Source of the DNA: Marivirga lumbricoides
GTDB taxonomy: Bacteria; Bacteroidota; Bacteroidia; Cytophagales; Cyclobacteriaceae
Assembly (NCBI RefSeq): GCF_014636295.1
Contig: NZ_BMEC01000025.1
Location: 1-36,483, forward strand
Length of the DNA: 36,483 nucleotides
Reading direction: 5' to 3'
Shown piece after piece: positions 23,593 to 32,145 of this stretch. The translations under genes were made by a program, and so were the position numbers. Position 1 is the stretch's first letter, and each line of letters begins with the position of its first letter. Below the pieces are notes generated by a model. The model was given only the letters and a program-made list of their open reading frames with translations, made no database searches and was not told the origin of the DNA.

Positions 23593-25440
23593 TTACATAT
23601 TAATAAAATTCCACTTTAATTCATTAATTCTACCCCTTCTTTTATAGCGTTTAATGCGTCTTTGTACGTAGTTAAGTTCTTTATATTCCTGTTCAAGTCT
23701 TTCCAACTCAATACGTTGTTCAATGAGTGATTGCCTGTAAGACTGGATGCGGTTAACCAGCTCGTTATTTCGAAGTTCATCATCATTTTCATCTTCCACA
23801 GAATAGGTTTTCAGATAGCTTTTGTTCCTGATAATGGTTTTTTCAATGTCCCCTAACTGTATAATCAATGAATTAATTTTTCCTTCCTGGTTAAAAGCCA
23901 ATGCGTTAATACTACTTGAAATAGCCAACAAAGCCCCGGCATATGGCACTAATTGTCTTGCTACTGTTTTGTCATCAAAAAAAGACCCTGTAGCACTATA
24001 AGTACCTAAAAAGAAGGTAGAAAATAGCAGCGTATTCTTTAAACTCCTCTTTTTCTGTGACTTATCTTCCAATTCATTGATCTTTTTCCTTAAACCTACC
24101 AGTAAAGCATCTGTTTCTCTCTGGTATCTATCCAAATCCCTATACACCTCTACGGTATTTACACCCTGGTTCACAGTTACAGTAAAAAACTCACTATCAA
24201 AAGCACCTTCAGGATCAGTCACCTTGAACAATACATCATATTGAACAGGAATTCCATCAGCTTTTACCAAATCAAAACCAATCGTATCACTCATCAAAAA
24301 CAATCTGGATCCTTCTTGCTGTAAATAAAGCCAGTCAGGCTCATTATCAAGTTCAAAAGTTAAATCGGAAAGCTCATGGTTATTGTCTTTAATAAATACT
24401 CTCTTCTGAACAGCATATCCTTCTCTAACAGTTAAATTGGTGAGTTTAGTAATTACAGGAGGATCATTTTTATCGCTCTTTAATATGGTAATTTCTTTCT
24501 CTACAAAATCTTCAGGATGATCCATATCCTGCGCTCTCAACTTAATCTTTAAAGGAAAAATTGAGCCCATTTTGGACATTTCTGCCGATGTTAAATACCA
24601 GGAAAATTTACCGGAAGTATTGATATGAGGGTTTCCGGTAGTTACAGGTACATCCATCTGATAAGAAATAGGATCATTATCCTGATCAATCACAGAAAAA
24701 TCAATCTCCAAACCCTGGTCTGCAGTGATAATATAAGTATCATTAATATTATTTCTTAATTTAGGTGGAAGGTTTTGGTCTATGATTTGGAATCTATATT
24801 TGGCTCTTCCTGCCAAGTTGTTAGCATCTACCGCAATAAGCTCCATCTCAAAATACTTTCTATCAGCCTGTTGCTGCGAAGGCTCCCAATCCATCATAAT
24901 TCTATTCCCTATGATGTGGAATTCACTGTTATCAAAGCTCTTTAAATCCGTATTATTATCTAAAATGTAACTTAAAATTAAGGATTCATCACTTGTGGTA
25001 GGGCTATTTGCCACAAATTCCATTCTATAATGCTCACCTTGCAATAACTTGATATAAGGCCTTTGCCTAAGGGAATCGGGATACATAGTAAAGCGTGGTA
25101 ATTGCTTCAGCTCCTGAACCTTTATTAATGTTTGTGCCTCATCTACAATTTCCCCTACAGAATCTTTTACATAAAACCAGGCTCTGAATAAGCCACTATC
25201 ATCCTTTTTAGGTTGCCAAAAAAATTCCATCTCCTGCGTATCAAATTTAGCTTCGGGAACATCGCTTTTCCATGTAAGGTTAAAGCCACTTTTATCTTTG
25301 GCTGACCACTCAACTTTAAAAACAACCTGATCATTAACTTCAACCTCTACTAATTCAGGAGCCTTCAATTGCACATTTTTTGTCTGTGCTGAAAGCTGGA
25401 GACTAAAGAGTATGAAGGAGTATACTAAAAAATGTTTCAC
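23593..25440 (-). CDS. Large secreted or membrane-anchored Ig/cadherin-like protein with C-terminal coiled coil
   Basis: I do not recognise a named family. The 615-residue product has a signal peptide (about 1-18, ending LQLSAQ). Several beta-sandwich repeats follow: an Ig-like one at ~20-110 (WKSDVPEAKFD, EFFWQPKKDDSG), then cadherin/He_PIG-like ones with VIDQDNDPISYQMDVP, SGKFSWYLT and NDPPVITKLTNLTVREG. After VTVNQGVNTVEVY the protein changes character. A charged helix (~435-462) is followed by hydrophobic stretches at ~467-487 and ~498-514, then a highly charged coiled coil to the end with a very basic RRIKRYKRRGRINE tail. The start is GTG, 14 nt after the EamA gene stop; no ATG fits. It is last in the tgt run. 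Confidence 0.82.
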   Translation of the reverse strand: MKHFLVYSFILFSLQLSAQTKNVQLKAPELVEVEVNDQVVFKVEWSAKDKSGFNLTWKSDVPEAKFDTQEMEFFWQPKKDDSGLFRAWFYVKDSVGEIVDEAQTLIKVQELKQLPRFTMYPDSLRQRPYIKLLQGEHYRMEFVANSPTTSDESLILSYILDNNTDLKSFDNSEFHIIGNRIMMDWEPSQQQADRKYFEMELIAVDANNLAGRAKYRFQIIDQNLPPKLRNNINDTYIITADQGLEIDFSVIDQDNDPISYQMDVPVTTGNPHINTSGKFSWYLTSAEMSKMGSIFPLKIKLRAQDMDHPEDFVEKEITILKSDKNDPPVITKLTNLTVREGYAVQKRVFIKDNNHELSDLTFELDNEPDWLYLQQEGSRLFLMSDTIGFDLVKADGIPVQYDVLFKVTDPEGAFDSEFFTVTVNQGVNTVEVYRDLDRYQRETDALLVGLRKKINELEDKSQKKRSLKNTLLFSTFFLGTYSATGSFFDDKTVARQLVPYAGALLAISSSINALAFNQEGKINSLIIQLGDIEKTIIRNKSYLKTYSVEDENDDELRNNELVNRIQSYRQSLIEQRIELERLEQEYKELNYVQRRIKRYKRRGRINELKWNFINM

Positions 25441-25454
25441 AGTAAAATAAAGAT

Positions 25455-26366
25455 TTAACGTATCATATCACTCTGTAGTGCCTTTCTCTTAGCCATTTTA
25501 TTGATTAATGGATAAGAAAGAACGGAGAGCAAAATTACAAATGTTCCCATGTAAAACCCCGGAGACATTTCTTCTTTCTCGCCAAAAATAAGAAACGCCA
25601 GTATAATTCCATAAACAGGTTCCAAATTAACTGTAAGGTTTACCACGAAAGCACTTAAAACCTGCTGAATCTGTACAGAAGCTGAAAAGGCATAAACGGT
25701 ACAGATTCCTGCTAAAATAAGCAGGTAAAACCAATCTGTACCTGATGGAAAGAGAGAAAGAGGTGCACTGCTGAAGTAGGTAATGTATATAGGAATAAAA
25801 AGTACTGTTCCTAAAAAAGCACCAAGCATTTCATAAAATGTTATTATATAAGGACTATGGCGATGCGTAAATATTCCGTTAAACACTGTAAAAACACTGG
25901 CCAGCATTGCTGATGCAATAGCCATTACTATACCAAGTGCATACTGAAATTCAAAACTGAAAATAATGTAGAGGCCGGAAATTACTACTACTCCTAAAAT
26001 CACCTCATATATTTTAACTTTTCTCTTAGTTACCAAAGGTTCAATTAAGCTGGTCCAGAATGAGCATGTGGCAATACCCGCAAGACATACTGAAGCTGTA
26101 GACACCCTGGCGGCACTGAAAAACAAAAGCCAATGCGCTGCTATCACAAAACCTGTTCCTATTATTTTCAATATTTCCATTCTGCCGATGGCAAAATTTC
26201 TTTTCCTGATAAGTAGGATGCTGCCAAGTAAAACTGTAGCGATTAAAGTTCTGAAAAGTACCACTTCCACTGGAGGAATGACAATTAACAAACCTAATAT
26301 GGCTGTAAATCCCCATATTAAAACAATAAAATGCAGCTTAAAATAACTTTTTAATTCATTGTTCAT
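25455..26366 (-). CDS. EamA/DMT-family transporter
   Basis: The 303-residue integral membrane protein has about ten hydrophobic helices, the usual two EamA repeats of five. The first repeat begins FKLHFIVLIWGFTAILG. The second contains TFYEMLGAFLGTVLF and NLEPVYGIILAFLIFGE, the conserved second-repeat ending. The C-terminal tail is basic (NKMAKRKALQ). Family members export or import small metabolites such as amino acids; the substrate is not predictable. Its start codon overlaps the stop of the LptF/G gene (ATGA, 26363-26366), so the two are translationally coupled. Confidence 0.9.
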   Translation of the reverse strand: MNNELKSYFKLHFIVLIWGFTAILGLLIVIPPVEVVLFRTLIATVLLGSILLIRKRNFAIGRMEILKIIGTGFVIAAHWLLFFSAARVSTASVCLAGIATCSFWTSLIEPLVTKRKVKIYEVILGVVVISGLYIIFSFEFQYALGIVMAIASAMLASVFTVFNGIFTHRHSPYIITFYEMLGAFLGTVLFIPIYITYFSSAPLSLFPSGTDWFYLLILAGICTVYAFSASVQIQQVLSAFVVNLTVNLEPVYGIILAFLIFGEKEEMSPGFYMGTFVILLSVLSYPLINKMAKRKALQSDMIR

Positions 26367-27436
26367 CGAGGAACGTATTTATAGAGTATTAATCCTACTA
26401 TACTAAAAATTATATTCGGGGACCAAACCGCTAAAATAGGATTTAAAGTGGAGTTTTCCGCTATTGCTTTACTTAATATGAAAAATATGATAAACACAAA
26501 TGCGATCACGAAACCCAAAGCTATTTGCCCCCCAGTACCTCCCCTGGTTTTTTTAGAAGATAAAATTACACCTATAAAAGTGAGAATTAAAGCGGCAAAA
26601 GGTGACATGTAGCGGATGTATCGTTCAATCAAATAAATTTTAACGTTATCTGCACCTCTTTCCCGCAGAAGTGAGATATAATCATTCAGTTCAGCCATGG
26701 TGAGAGTTTCCTGCAAGCCATGATTGTTCTCGAAGTCGTTAGGTGTAAAGTTTAAGACAGTGTCCATCTCTGTTCCGAAGGTAACTTTTTCCTTAAAACC
26801 ATCAATAGTTCTTAATTCCCAGTCCTTAATTACCCAACTGTTTTTTACAGAATCCCACTCTATTCTTCTGGCGCTTAACTTTTCTTTCAACTCTCTGTCA
26901 GTAATTTTCTCAAGCGTAAACCTGTACCCAACATCACGCTGGTTATTATAGCTTTCCATATAAGCGTAAATTTCAGGAGCTATTTTCAGGTGAATATTTC
27001 TGTCGTTGAAGTAAAATGGTTTTTTGGTATACGCAATTTCAAAAGCAATCCGGGTTTTGTTAGCCTGAGGAATAACATAAGAGTTAAGGAAAAAGCTAAA
27101 TACAGCAATAATACCCGCTCCGATAAAGTAGGGACGCATGAACCTTCTGAAACTCATTCCACCTGCAAGCATGGCTATAATTTCAGTATGGCCTGCCATT
27201 TTGGAGGTAACAAAAACAGTAGCAATAAAAATAGTGATTGGGGTAATCAGGTTGGCAATCCAGGGAACGAAAGCTCCATAATACGGTAAAATGTCAATAA
27301 AAGTAAGACTATGCTTCATGAAGTCGTCATTCTTCTCAGTATAGTCTATTACCACTACTATGGCCAATATAATCCCTACAACAAAAATAAAAGTGGAAAG
27401 AAACCTTTTAAGAATATACCAATCTAAAATTTTCAT
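26363..27436 (-). CDS. LptF/LptG-family lipopolysaccharide export permease
   Basis: This 357-residue YjgP/YjgQ-family protein has six membrane helices: three N-terminal (starting LDWYILKRFLSTFIFVVG), a periplasmic beta-jellyroll region (~130-260, with NDRNIHLKIAPEIYAYM), and three C-terminal (PFAALILTFIGVILSS, GGQIALGFVIAFVFIIFF, PNIIFSIVGLILYKYV). With an LptB ATPase these proteins extract lipopolysaccharide from the inner membrane and pass it to the bridge. Only one paralogue is here, so LptF and LptG cannot be told apart. It lies 88 nt downstream of tgt. Confidence 0.92.
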   Translation of the reverse strand: MKILDWYILKRFLSTFIFVVGIILAIVVVIDYTEKNDDFMKHSLTFIDILPYYGAFVPWIANLITPITIFIATVFVTSKMAGHTEIIAMLAGGMSFRRFMRPYFIGAGIIAVFSFFLNSYVIPQANKTRIAFEIAYTKKPFYFNDRNIHLKIAPEIYAYMESYNNQRDVGYRFTLEKITDRELKEKLSARRIEWDSVKNSWVIKDWELRTIDGFKEKVTFGTEMDTVLNFTPNDFENNHGLQETLTMAELNDYISLLRERGADNVKIYLIERYIRYMSPFAALILTFIGVILSSKKTRGGTGGQIALGFVIAFVFIIFFILSKAIAENSTLNPILAVWSPNIIFSIVGLILYKYVPR

Positions 27437-27524
27437 ACTTTGTTTATCTTGTATTTGCTTTAAAGTAAGTTTAAAAGCTATAGAAAAAGAGAGAAATAAA
27501 AGAATTATCTATCGTTTCCGAAAC

Positions 27525-28655
27525 TTATATCCTCTCCATCAATTTTCTGACCATTTTTTCTTTCCACTCAAAGAAAGTTCCTGCTATTATTTGCTTTCTG
27601 GCATTTTCCACCAACCAAAGATAAAAAGCGAGGTTGTGAATACTGGCAATCTGCGCACCCAAAATCTCTTTGGAAATCATTAAATGGCGTAAATAAGCTT
27701 TAGAATAAAATGTATCAACATAACCTGTGAGTCCCGGATCGATAGGAGAGAAATCATCTTCCCATTTTTTATTCCTGATATTAATGATGCCTTCAGTAGT
27801 GAAAAGCATTCCGTTTCTGGCATTTCTGGTGGGCATCACACAATCAAACATATCTACCCCTAAAGCAATGCCTTCTAAAATATTGGCTGGAGTTCCTACC
27901 CCCATTAAGTATCTGGGCTTATCAGCAGGAAGTATATCGCAAACTAACTCCGTCATTTCGTACATCATCTCTGCAGGCTCTCCTACTGACAATCCTCCTA
28001 TGGCATTTCCCGCCTGATTTTTAGAAGCTATTACCTCAGCCGATTGCTTTCTTAAATCTTTGTAGGTAGATCCTTGCACAATAGGGAATAAGGTTTGTTC
28101 ATAGCCGTAAATTCCCTCTGTAGAATCAAACCTTTCAATACACCTATCCAACCATCGGTGCGTCATTTCCATTGACTTGCGTGCATATTCGTATTCACAA
28201 GGATAGGGTGTGCATTCATCAAAAGCCATGATGATATCTGCCCCTATTTTACGTTGAATATCCATCACATATTCCGGACTAAACACATGAGTGGAACCAT
28301 CAATATGTGATTTAAAAGTAACCCCCTTCTCCTTTATTTTCCTTGTGCCTGAAAGACTATATACCTGATAGCCGCCACTATCTGTTAAAATAGGCTTATC
28401 CCAACCATTGAACTTATGAAGACCACCTGCCTTTTCCAGAATTTCCAATCCCGGCCTTAGGTACAGATGATAGGTGTTGCCCAAAATTATCTGTGCCTTA
28501 ATATCATCATGTAGTTCTCGTTGATGAACGGCTTTAACTGAGCCGGCTGTTCCTACCGGCATAAAAATGGGAGTTTGAATAGTACCATGAGCTGTAAGGA
28601 TTTCACCCGCCCTGGCTTTAGAATTTTTATCTTTATTGGAAATGGTAAATTGCAT
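27525..28655 (-). CDS. tgt: tRNA-guanine transglycosylase (queuosine biosynthesis)
   Basis: TGT swaps guanine-34 of GUN-anticodon tRNAs for preQ1, the first tRNA step of queuosine synthesis. It has 376 residues. Asp92 in LTDSGGYQ, Asp146 in AFDECTPYP, GGLSVGEP (220-227) and nucleophile Asp271 in MFDCVMPTR are all present. The C-terminal zinc site of most bacterial TGTs (CxCxxC plus His) is not complete. By alignment from the retained His340 in SIHNLAFYLW, the three cysteines are replaced by Leu309, Gly311 and Asp314 in GLTGYVDTFYSKAYL. I recall Bacteroidota homologues having the same change, so this is likely a lineage form and not damage. It is first in a run with LptF/G, EamA and the large secreted protein. 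Confidence 0.94.
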   Translation of the reverse strand: MQFTISNKDKNSKARAGEILTAHGTIQTPIFMPVGTAGSVKAVHQRELHDDIKAQIILGNTYHLYLRPGLEILEKAGGLHKFNGWDKPILTDSGGYQVYSLSGTRKIKEKGVTFKSHIDGSTHVFSPEYVMDIQRKIGADIIMAFDECTPYPCEYEYARKSMEMTHRWLDRCIERFDSTEGIYGYEQTLFPIVQGSTYKDLRKQSAEVIASKNQAGNAIGGLSVGEPAEMMYEMTELVCDILPADKPRYLMGVGTPANILEGIALGVDMFDCVMPTRNARNGMLFTTEGIINIRNKKWEDDFSPIDPGLTGYVDTFYSKAYLRHLMISKEILGAQIASIHNLAFYLWLVENARKQIIAGTFFEWKEKMVRKLMERI

Positions 28656-28662
28656 AGGAGTG

Positions 28663-28670
28663 CAAAATTA
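28663..28670 (-). promoter_or_regulatory. Candidate tgt promoter (-7 element)
   Basis: TAATTTTG on the minus strand matches TAnnTTTG and lies 7 nt upstream of the tgt ATG at 28655. The transcript would be leaderless or nearly so. It shares an 86-nt divergent region with the glycosyltransferase promoter. Confidence 0.5.
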
Positions 28671-28704
28671 TAGCTTCTTAAGAATTTATAATTTTAATTT
28701 CCAA

Positions 28705-28712
28705 TATATTTG
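28705..28712 (+). promoter_or_regulatory. Candidate promoter of the glycosyltransferase-sigma-rsmG run
   Basis: TATATTTG matches TAnnTTTG, 29 nt upstream of the ATG at 28742, facing away from the tgt promoter. Confidence 0.5.
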
Positions 28713-28741
28713 CCCTGATTAGCAAAAAGATATTTCACCTC

Positions 28742-29860
28742 ATGCCCTTTTCTCACTTTTCATTTTATGGTTTTTGCTTATTTTACGCTATTCAATCTTA
28801 TTTTTTAGTACGCTATTTTCTTAAATTAGCTTATTATACTCACGGTTCTGAAGTACATTTTAACCCCTCCCCTGTTTCTGTAATAATATGCGCTCACAAT
28901 GAATTGCATAATCTTAAATCAAATCTGGAGGGTATATTGAAACAGGATTATCCTGATTTTGAGGTAATTATTATGGATGACAGGTCTCAAGATGGTTCTT
29001 ATGAATGGTTAAAGAAGGTTCAGGAAACCTATCAGCACCTACAAATAAATCGAATAGAAAAAACTCCAGATCATTTTAATTCTAAAAAATATGCGCTTTC
29101 AGAAGGAATCAAAGCTGCCCGACATGAGATAATACTACTTACTGATGCCGACTGTAGAGTGAATAGTAAAAATTGGATTGCCAAAATGGCACATTCTTAT
29201 AAGGATGAAACCTCATTAGTATTAGGTGCTTCTTTATATGAGAAAAAGGCAGGTTTACTAAATGCTTTTATTCGCTTTGAAACTATTCAAACTGCAATTT
29301 TATACTTATCTCTTGCATTAAATAAGAAACCTTACATGGGTATAGGTCGTAATCTATCGTACAGAAAATCGCTGTTTTTAAGAAATAAGGGATTTAATAG
29401 TTACTCGGAAATTACCGGTGGAGATGATGATTTGTTTGTAAATAGATTAAGTAATAGCAGAAACACACGAATTTGTATCGAAAAGGATTCAACTACATTT
29501 TCACAACCTAAAACTGATATTAAAGCATTTGTAACACAAAAAACCAGACATCTTTCAGTAGGTAAGTACTATAGAAAAAAAGATCAGTTGAGATTAGGAG
29601 TTTTTCATTTCTCACAAACAATGTTATGGATATTCTTTATATTTGTTTTAGGTGTAACGAATACCACAACATTTTTTTTAGTCACTCTTCTTATGATGTT
29701 AAGGATTATAGGACAATATGTCGTGTTTTATAAAGTTAGCATTAAGTTTGGAGAATATAATAAACTGAGGCTGCTCCCAATTTTAGAAATTATTTTTATT
29801 TTTTATTATTGGATCATAGGCATCCATGCACTACTGTCAAAAAAGGTTAAATGGAGATAA
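28742..29860 (+). CDS. Membrane-bound family GT2 glycosyltransferase
   Basis: The 372-residue protein has an N-terminal hydrophobic helix (FYGFCLFYAIQSYFLV) and a cytoplasmic GT-A domain. That domain contains VSVIICAHNELHNLKSNL, MDDRSQDGSYEWL, the metal-binding DADCRV loop and TGGDDDLFVNR. It ends with QKTRHLSVGKYY, a QxxRW-like acceptor motif with His in place of Trp. About three C-terminal helices follow (295-315, 317-335, 347-365). This is the architecture of processive or lipid-linked glycan synthases. The product is unknown. The stop overlaps the sigma-factor start by 10 nt, so the two genes are translationally linked. Confidence 0.9.
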   Translation: MPFSHFSFYGFCLFYAIQSYFLVRYFLKLAYYTHGSEVHFNPSPVSVIICAHNELHNLKSNLEGILKQDYPDFEVIIMDDRSQDGSYEWLKKVQETYQHLQINRIEKTPDHFNSKKYALSEGIKAARHEIILLTDADCRVNSKNWIAKMAHSYKDETSLVLGASLYEKKAGLLNAFIRFETIQTAILYLSLALNKKPYMGIGRNLSYRKSLFLRNKGFNSYSEITGGDDDLFVNRLSNSRNTRICIEKDSTTFSQPKTDIKAFVTQKTRHLSVGKYYRKKDQLRLGVFHFSQTMLWIFFIFVLGVTNTTTFFLVTLLMMLRIIGQYVVFYKVSIKFGEYNKLRLLPILEIIFIFYYWIIGIHALLSKKVKWR

Positions 29861-30465
29861 ATAAGAATAGAAATTTTTCAGAAAAAGCTTTAAAAGATTT
29901 TAGACTGATAGATCAGGCAGTTTTAGCCAAAGATCAAATGGCATACGCTGAGTTAATGAAGCGATACAAGAAACCTGTTTATCACATGGTTCTTAAAATG
30001 GTAAGAAATGTAGATGATGCCGAAGATTTAACCATTGAAGCCTTTTCCAAAGCTTTTAAAAGCTTACATCGATTCAAAAAAGATTATACATTCAGTACAT
30101 GGCTTTTCAGAATTGCCACAAACAATGCCATAGATTTTATTCGTAAAAAGAAGTTGCGTACCATCAGTATTCACTCTTCCTACACTGATGATAATGGAGA
30201 TGCTGTAGGTATAGATATAGAAGACAGAAATTTAACACCTCAGGATAGCGCTATCAAAGACCAGCGTATCCAGCTGATGAGAATGTTTGTGGATAAATTA
30301 CCTTCAAAATACCAGCGATTGGTTAAATTAAGATATTTTCAGGAGCTATCTTATGAAGAAATAGCAACAGAACTGGATTCTCCATTAGGTACTATTAAAG
30401 CTCAGTTGCATCGATCAAGAGAGTTAATGAGAGAATTGATTGAAGGGAAAGAAACTAACTTTTAA
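29851..30465 (+). CDS. ECF-type RNA polymerase sigma factor (RpoE-like)
   Basis: The 204-residue sigma-70 family protein carries only regions 2 and 4. Region 2 spans ~34-100, with DDAEDLTIEAFSKAFKSL and YTFSTWLFRIATNNAIDF (promoter melting and -10 reading). Region 4 spans ~148-195, with LPSKYQRLVKLRYFQELSYE and the helix-turn-helix IATELDSPLGTIKAQLHRSR. The acidic linker SYTDDNGDAVGIDIEDRN is unremarkable. No anti-sigma factor or FecR-like gene is adjacent, so how it is controlled is unclear. It sits between a surface glycan synthase gene and rsmG in one overlapping run. Confidence 0.93.
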   Translation: MEINKNRNFSEKALKDFRLIDQAVLAKDQMAYAELMKRYKKPVYHMVLKMVRNVDDAEDLTIEAFSKAFKSLHRFKKDYTFSTWLFRIATNNAIDFIRKKKLRTISIHSSYTDDNGDAVGIDIEDRNLTPQDSAIKDQRIQLMRMFVDKLPSKYQRLVKLRYFQELSYEEIATELDSPLGTIKAQLHRSRELMRELIEGKETNF

Positions 30466-30466
30466 G

Positions 30467-31090
30467 ATGGATTCCAGTAAGATTATTGGAAACTACTTTC
30501 CTGAATTAAGTGTTCAACAACAATCTCAAATAGATGCCTTAGGAGAATTGTATCAGCACTGGAACGAAAAAATAAATGTAATTTCCAGAAAAGATTTAGA
30601 CCACTTTTATGAAAGGCATGTGCTTCATGCATTAGCCATTGCAAAATTTACAGACCTGAATAACAAGAAAATTTTGGATGTGGGAACTGGTGGCGGCTTT
30701 CCCGGAATTCCGTTGGCTATATTATTCCCCAATGCACAATTTACCTTGGTGGATTCTATAGGTAAAAAAATTACAGTAGTTAACGAGGTAGCAAAAAGTA
30801 TAGGGCTACAAAATATTACAGCACTCCACCAGCGAGCTGAAAAAGTAAAAGGAAATTTTGATTATGTTGTAAGCAGGGCTGTTACCAGAATGAATAATTT
30901 TATACCCTGGGTACACCAAAAGTTAGTGGCAACTGATGCGAAAAGAGAAACTGCTATTTTAGCTCTTAAAGGTGGCGATCTGGAGGAAGAAATGGCAGAA
31001 ATAAAAAGACCTTACCAGGAAGTTCAACTTTCGGAATATTTTAAAGAGGATTTTTTTGAAACCAAGAAACTTATTTATATCCCATTTTAA
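30467..31090 (+). CDS. rsmG: 16S rRNA (guanine-527-N7)-methyltransferase
   Basis: RsmG (GidB) methylates G527 in the 530 loop of 16S rRNA, using S-adenosylmethionine. I choose the ATG at 30467 (MDSSKIIGNYFPELS), one base after the sigma-factor stop, giving 207 residues; the frame extends to 30440, but those codons overlap the sigma gene. YQHWNEKINVISRKD precedes the SAM-binding loop KILDVGTGGGFPGIPLA (68-84). TLVDSIGKKITVV and YVVSRAVTRM (the SRA motif) follow. Loss of this enzyme is known in other bacteria to give low-level streptomycin resistance. Confidence 0.94.
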   Translation: MDSSKIIGNYFPELSVQQQSQIDALGELYQHWNEKINVISRKDLDHFYERHVLHALAIAKFTDLNNKKILDVGTGGGFPGIPLAILFPNAQFTLVDSIGKKITVVNEVAKSIGLQNITALHQRAEKVKGNFDYVVSRAVTRMNNFIPWVHQKLVATDAKRETAILALKGGDLEEEMAEIKRPYQEVQLSEYFKEDFFETKKLIYIPF

Positions 31091-31115
31091 AAAACCTATA
31101 GAAATTTAAATCAAG

Positions 31116-31859
31116 ATGAAAGCCTTAAAATGGATTTTAATCATATTGGTAGCATTTACAGCAATAGGGGTCATTACTTATTGGATTTTAGATAAGCCAC
31201 TTCCTGATGGAGAACCGGGCATAAAAGCAGAAAACCTGGCTGATAAAATGTTACAAGCTGTAAATGACTCTGCCTGGAAAGAGACCGGAGTAATTAGCTG
31301 GAATTTTGCCAATAAACATCAGCATATATGGGATAAAGATAGACACCTGGCTAAAGTTTCCTGGGAAGAATACGATATATATATAAACCTTAACACAGTA
31401 ACAGGAAAAGCAATTGTAAAAGGAAAGCAGATAAAAGATTCTGCCGCAACTGCGGAATTAGTAAAAGAAGCTTATGAATACTGGGCCAATGATTCATTTT
31501 GGCTTAACCCTATCGCAAAGATAAGAGACTCTGGAACCGAAAGGTTATATGTTGACACAGAAAATCCTGAAACTGAAAGCTTATTGGTAACTTACACATC
31601 GGGTGGAATTACGCCTGGAGACTCCTATCAATGGCTGGTAGATAAATCTTCAGGATTGCCATTTGCCGTAAAAATGTGGGTGCAGATTATTCCTTTAGGG
31701 GGTGTAGAATTTACCTGGGAAAACTGGATTAGAACAGAAACAAATGCTTTAATAGCAACTGAGCATTTAGGGCCGGTAGATTTAACACTTACCGAGATCA
31801 GATCTTATTCCTCTATTAAAGCGCTCGAAGAAGGTGACATATTTAAAATTTTAGATTGA
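31116..31859 (+). CDS. Membrane-anchored protein of unknown function
   Basis: The 247-residue product has one N-terminal membrane helix (about 4-24, LKWILIILVAFTAIGVITYW) and a soluble part probably facing the periplasm. The soluble part looks like alternating strands with many Trp residues (VISWNFANKHQHIWD, VSWEEYDIYINLNTVTGKAI, FTWENWIRTETNALIA), suggesting a beta-barrel or clam-like fold. I see no catalytic motif and cannot name a family with confidence. It lies 25 nt downstream of rsmG and is probably co-transcribed. Confidence 0.82.
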   Translation: MKALKWILIILVAFTAIGVITYWILDKPLPDGEPGIKAENLADKMLQAVNDSAWKETGVISWNFANKHQHIWDKDRHLAKVSWEEYDIYINLNTVTGKAIVKGKQIKDSAATAELVKEAYEYWANDSFWLNPIAKIRDSGTERLYVDTENPETESLLVTYTSGGITPGDSYQWLVDKSSGLPFAVKMWVQIIPLGGVEFTWENWIRTETNALIATEHLGPVDLTLTEIRSYSSIKALEEGDIFKILD

Positions 31860-32101
31860 TATTTTCCGAATGTGCATTTTAATTGAATAGCAGGAAGCAA
31901 TAGCCCCCAATAAATGTAACCTTATCTTAATTATATCAGAAGAAAAGCAAAAAACATTCGAAATCATATATTCTTGTCAATTTGGGTACTGATACAAAAG
32001 CAGGTAAAATTTAAGTCGTTAGTTAGTAGCCCTTTGGCAACCAATAAAAATAAACGTTATATAATTATCAATATTAATTACTCATTTTTAAAAGCTTCTC
32101 T

Positions 32102-32128
32102 TACCTTTGTATCCCATAAGTACAAAGG
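32102..32128 (+). promoter_or_regulatory. pyrG promoter with overlapping inverted repeat
   Basis: TACCTTTG (32102-32109) matches TAnnTTTG, 36 nt upstream of the chosen pyrG ATG. It overlaps a perfect 8-bp inverted repeat, CCTTTGTA (32104-32111) with TACAAAGG (32121-32128), with a 9-nt spacer containing CCC. The repeat would cover the promoter and start site as DNA and could form a 5' hairpin only if transcription started unusually early. Confidence 0.5.
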
Positions 32129-32145
32129 CGACTTCAACAAATCTT

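Noticed and set aside
32107-32145. N-terminal extension of PyrG from a TTG
   Set aside because: The TTG is part of the TACCTTTG promoter element, and family members begin close to the KYIFVTGG motif.
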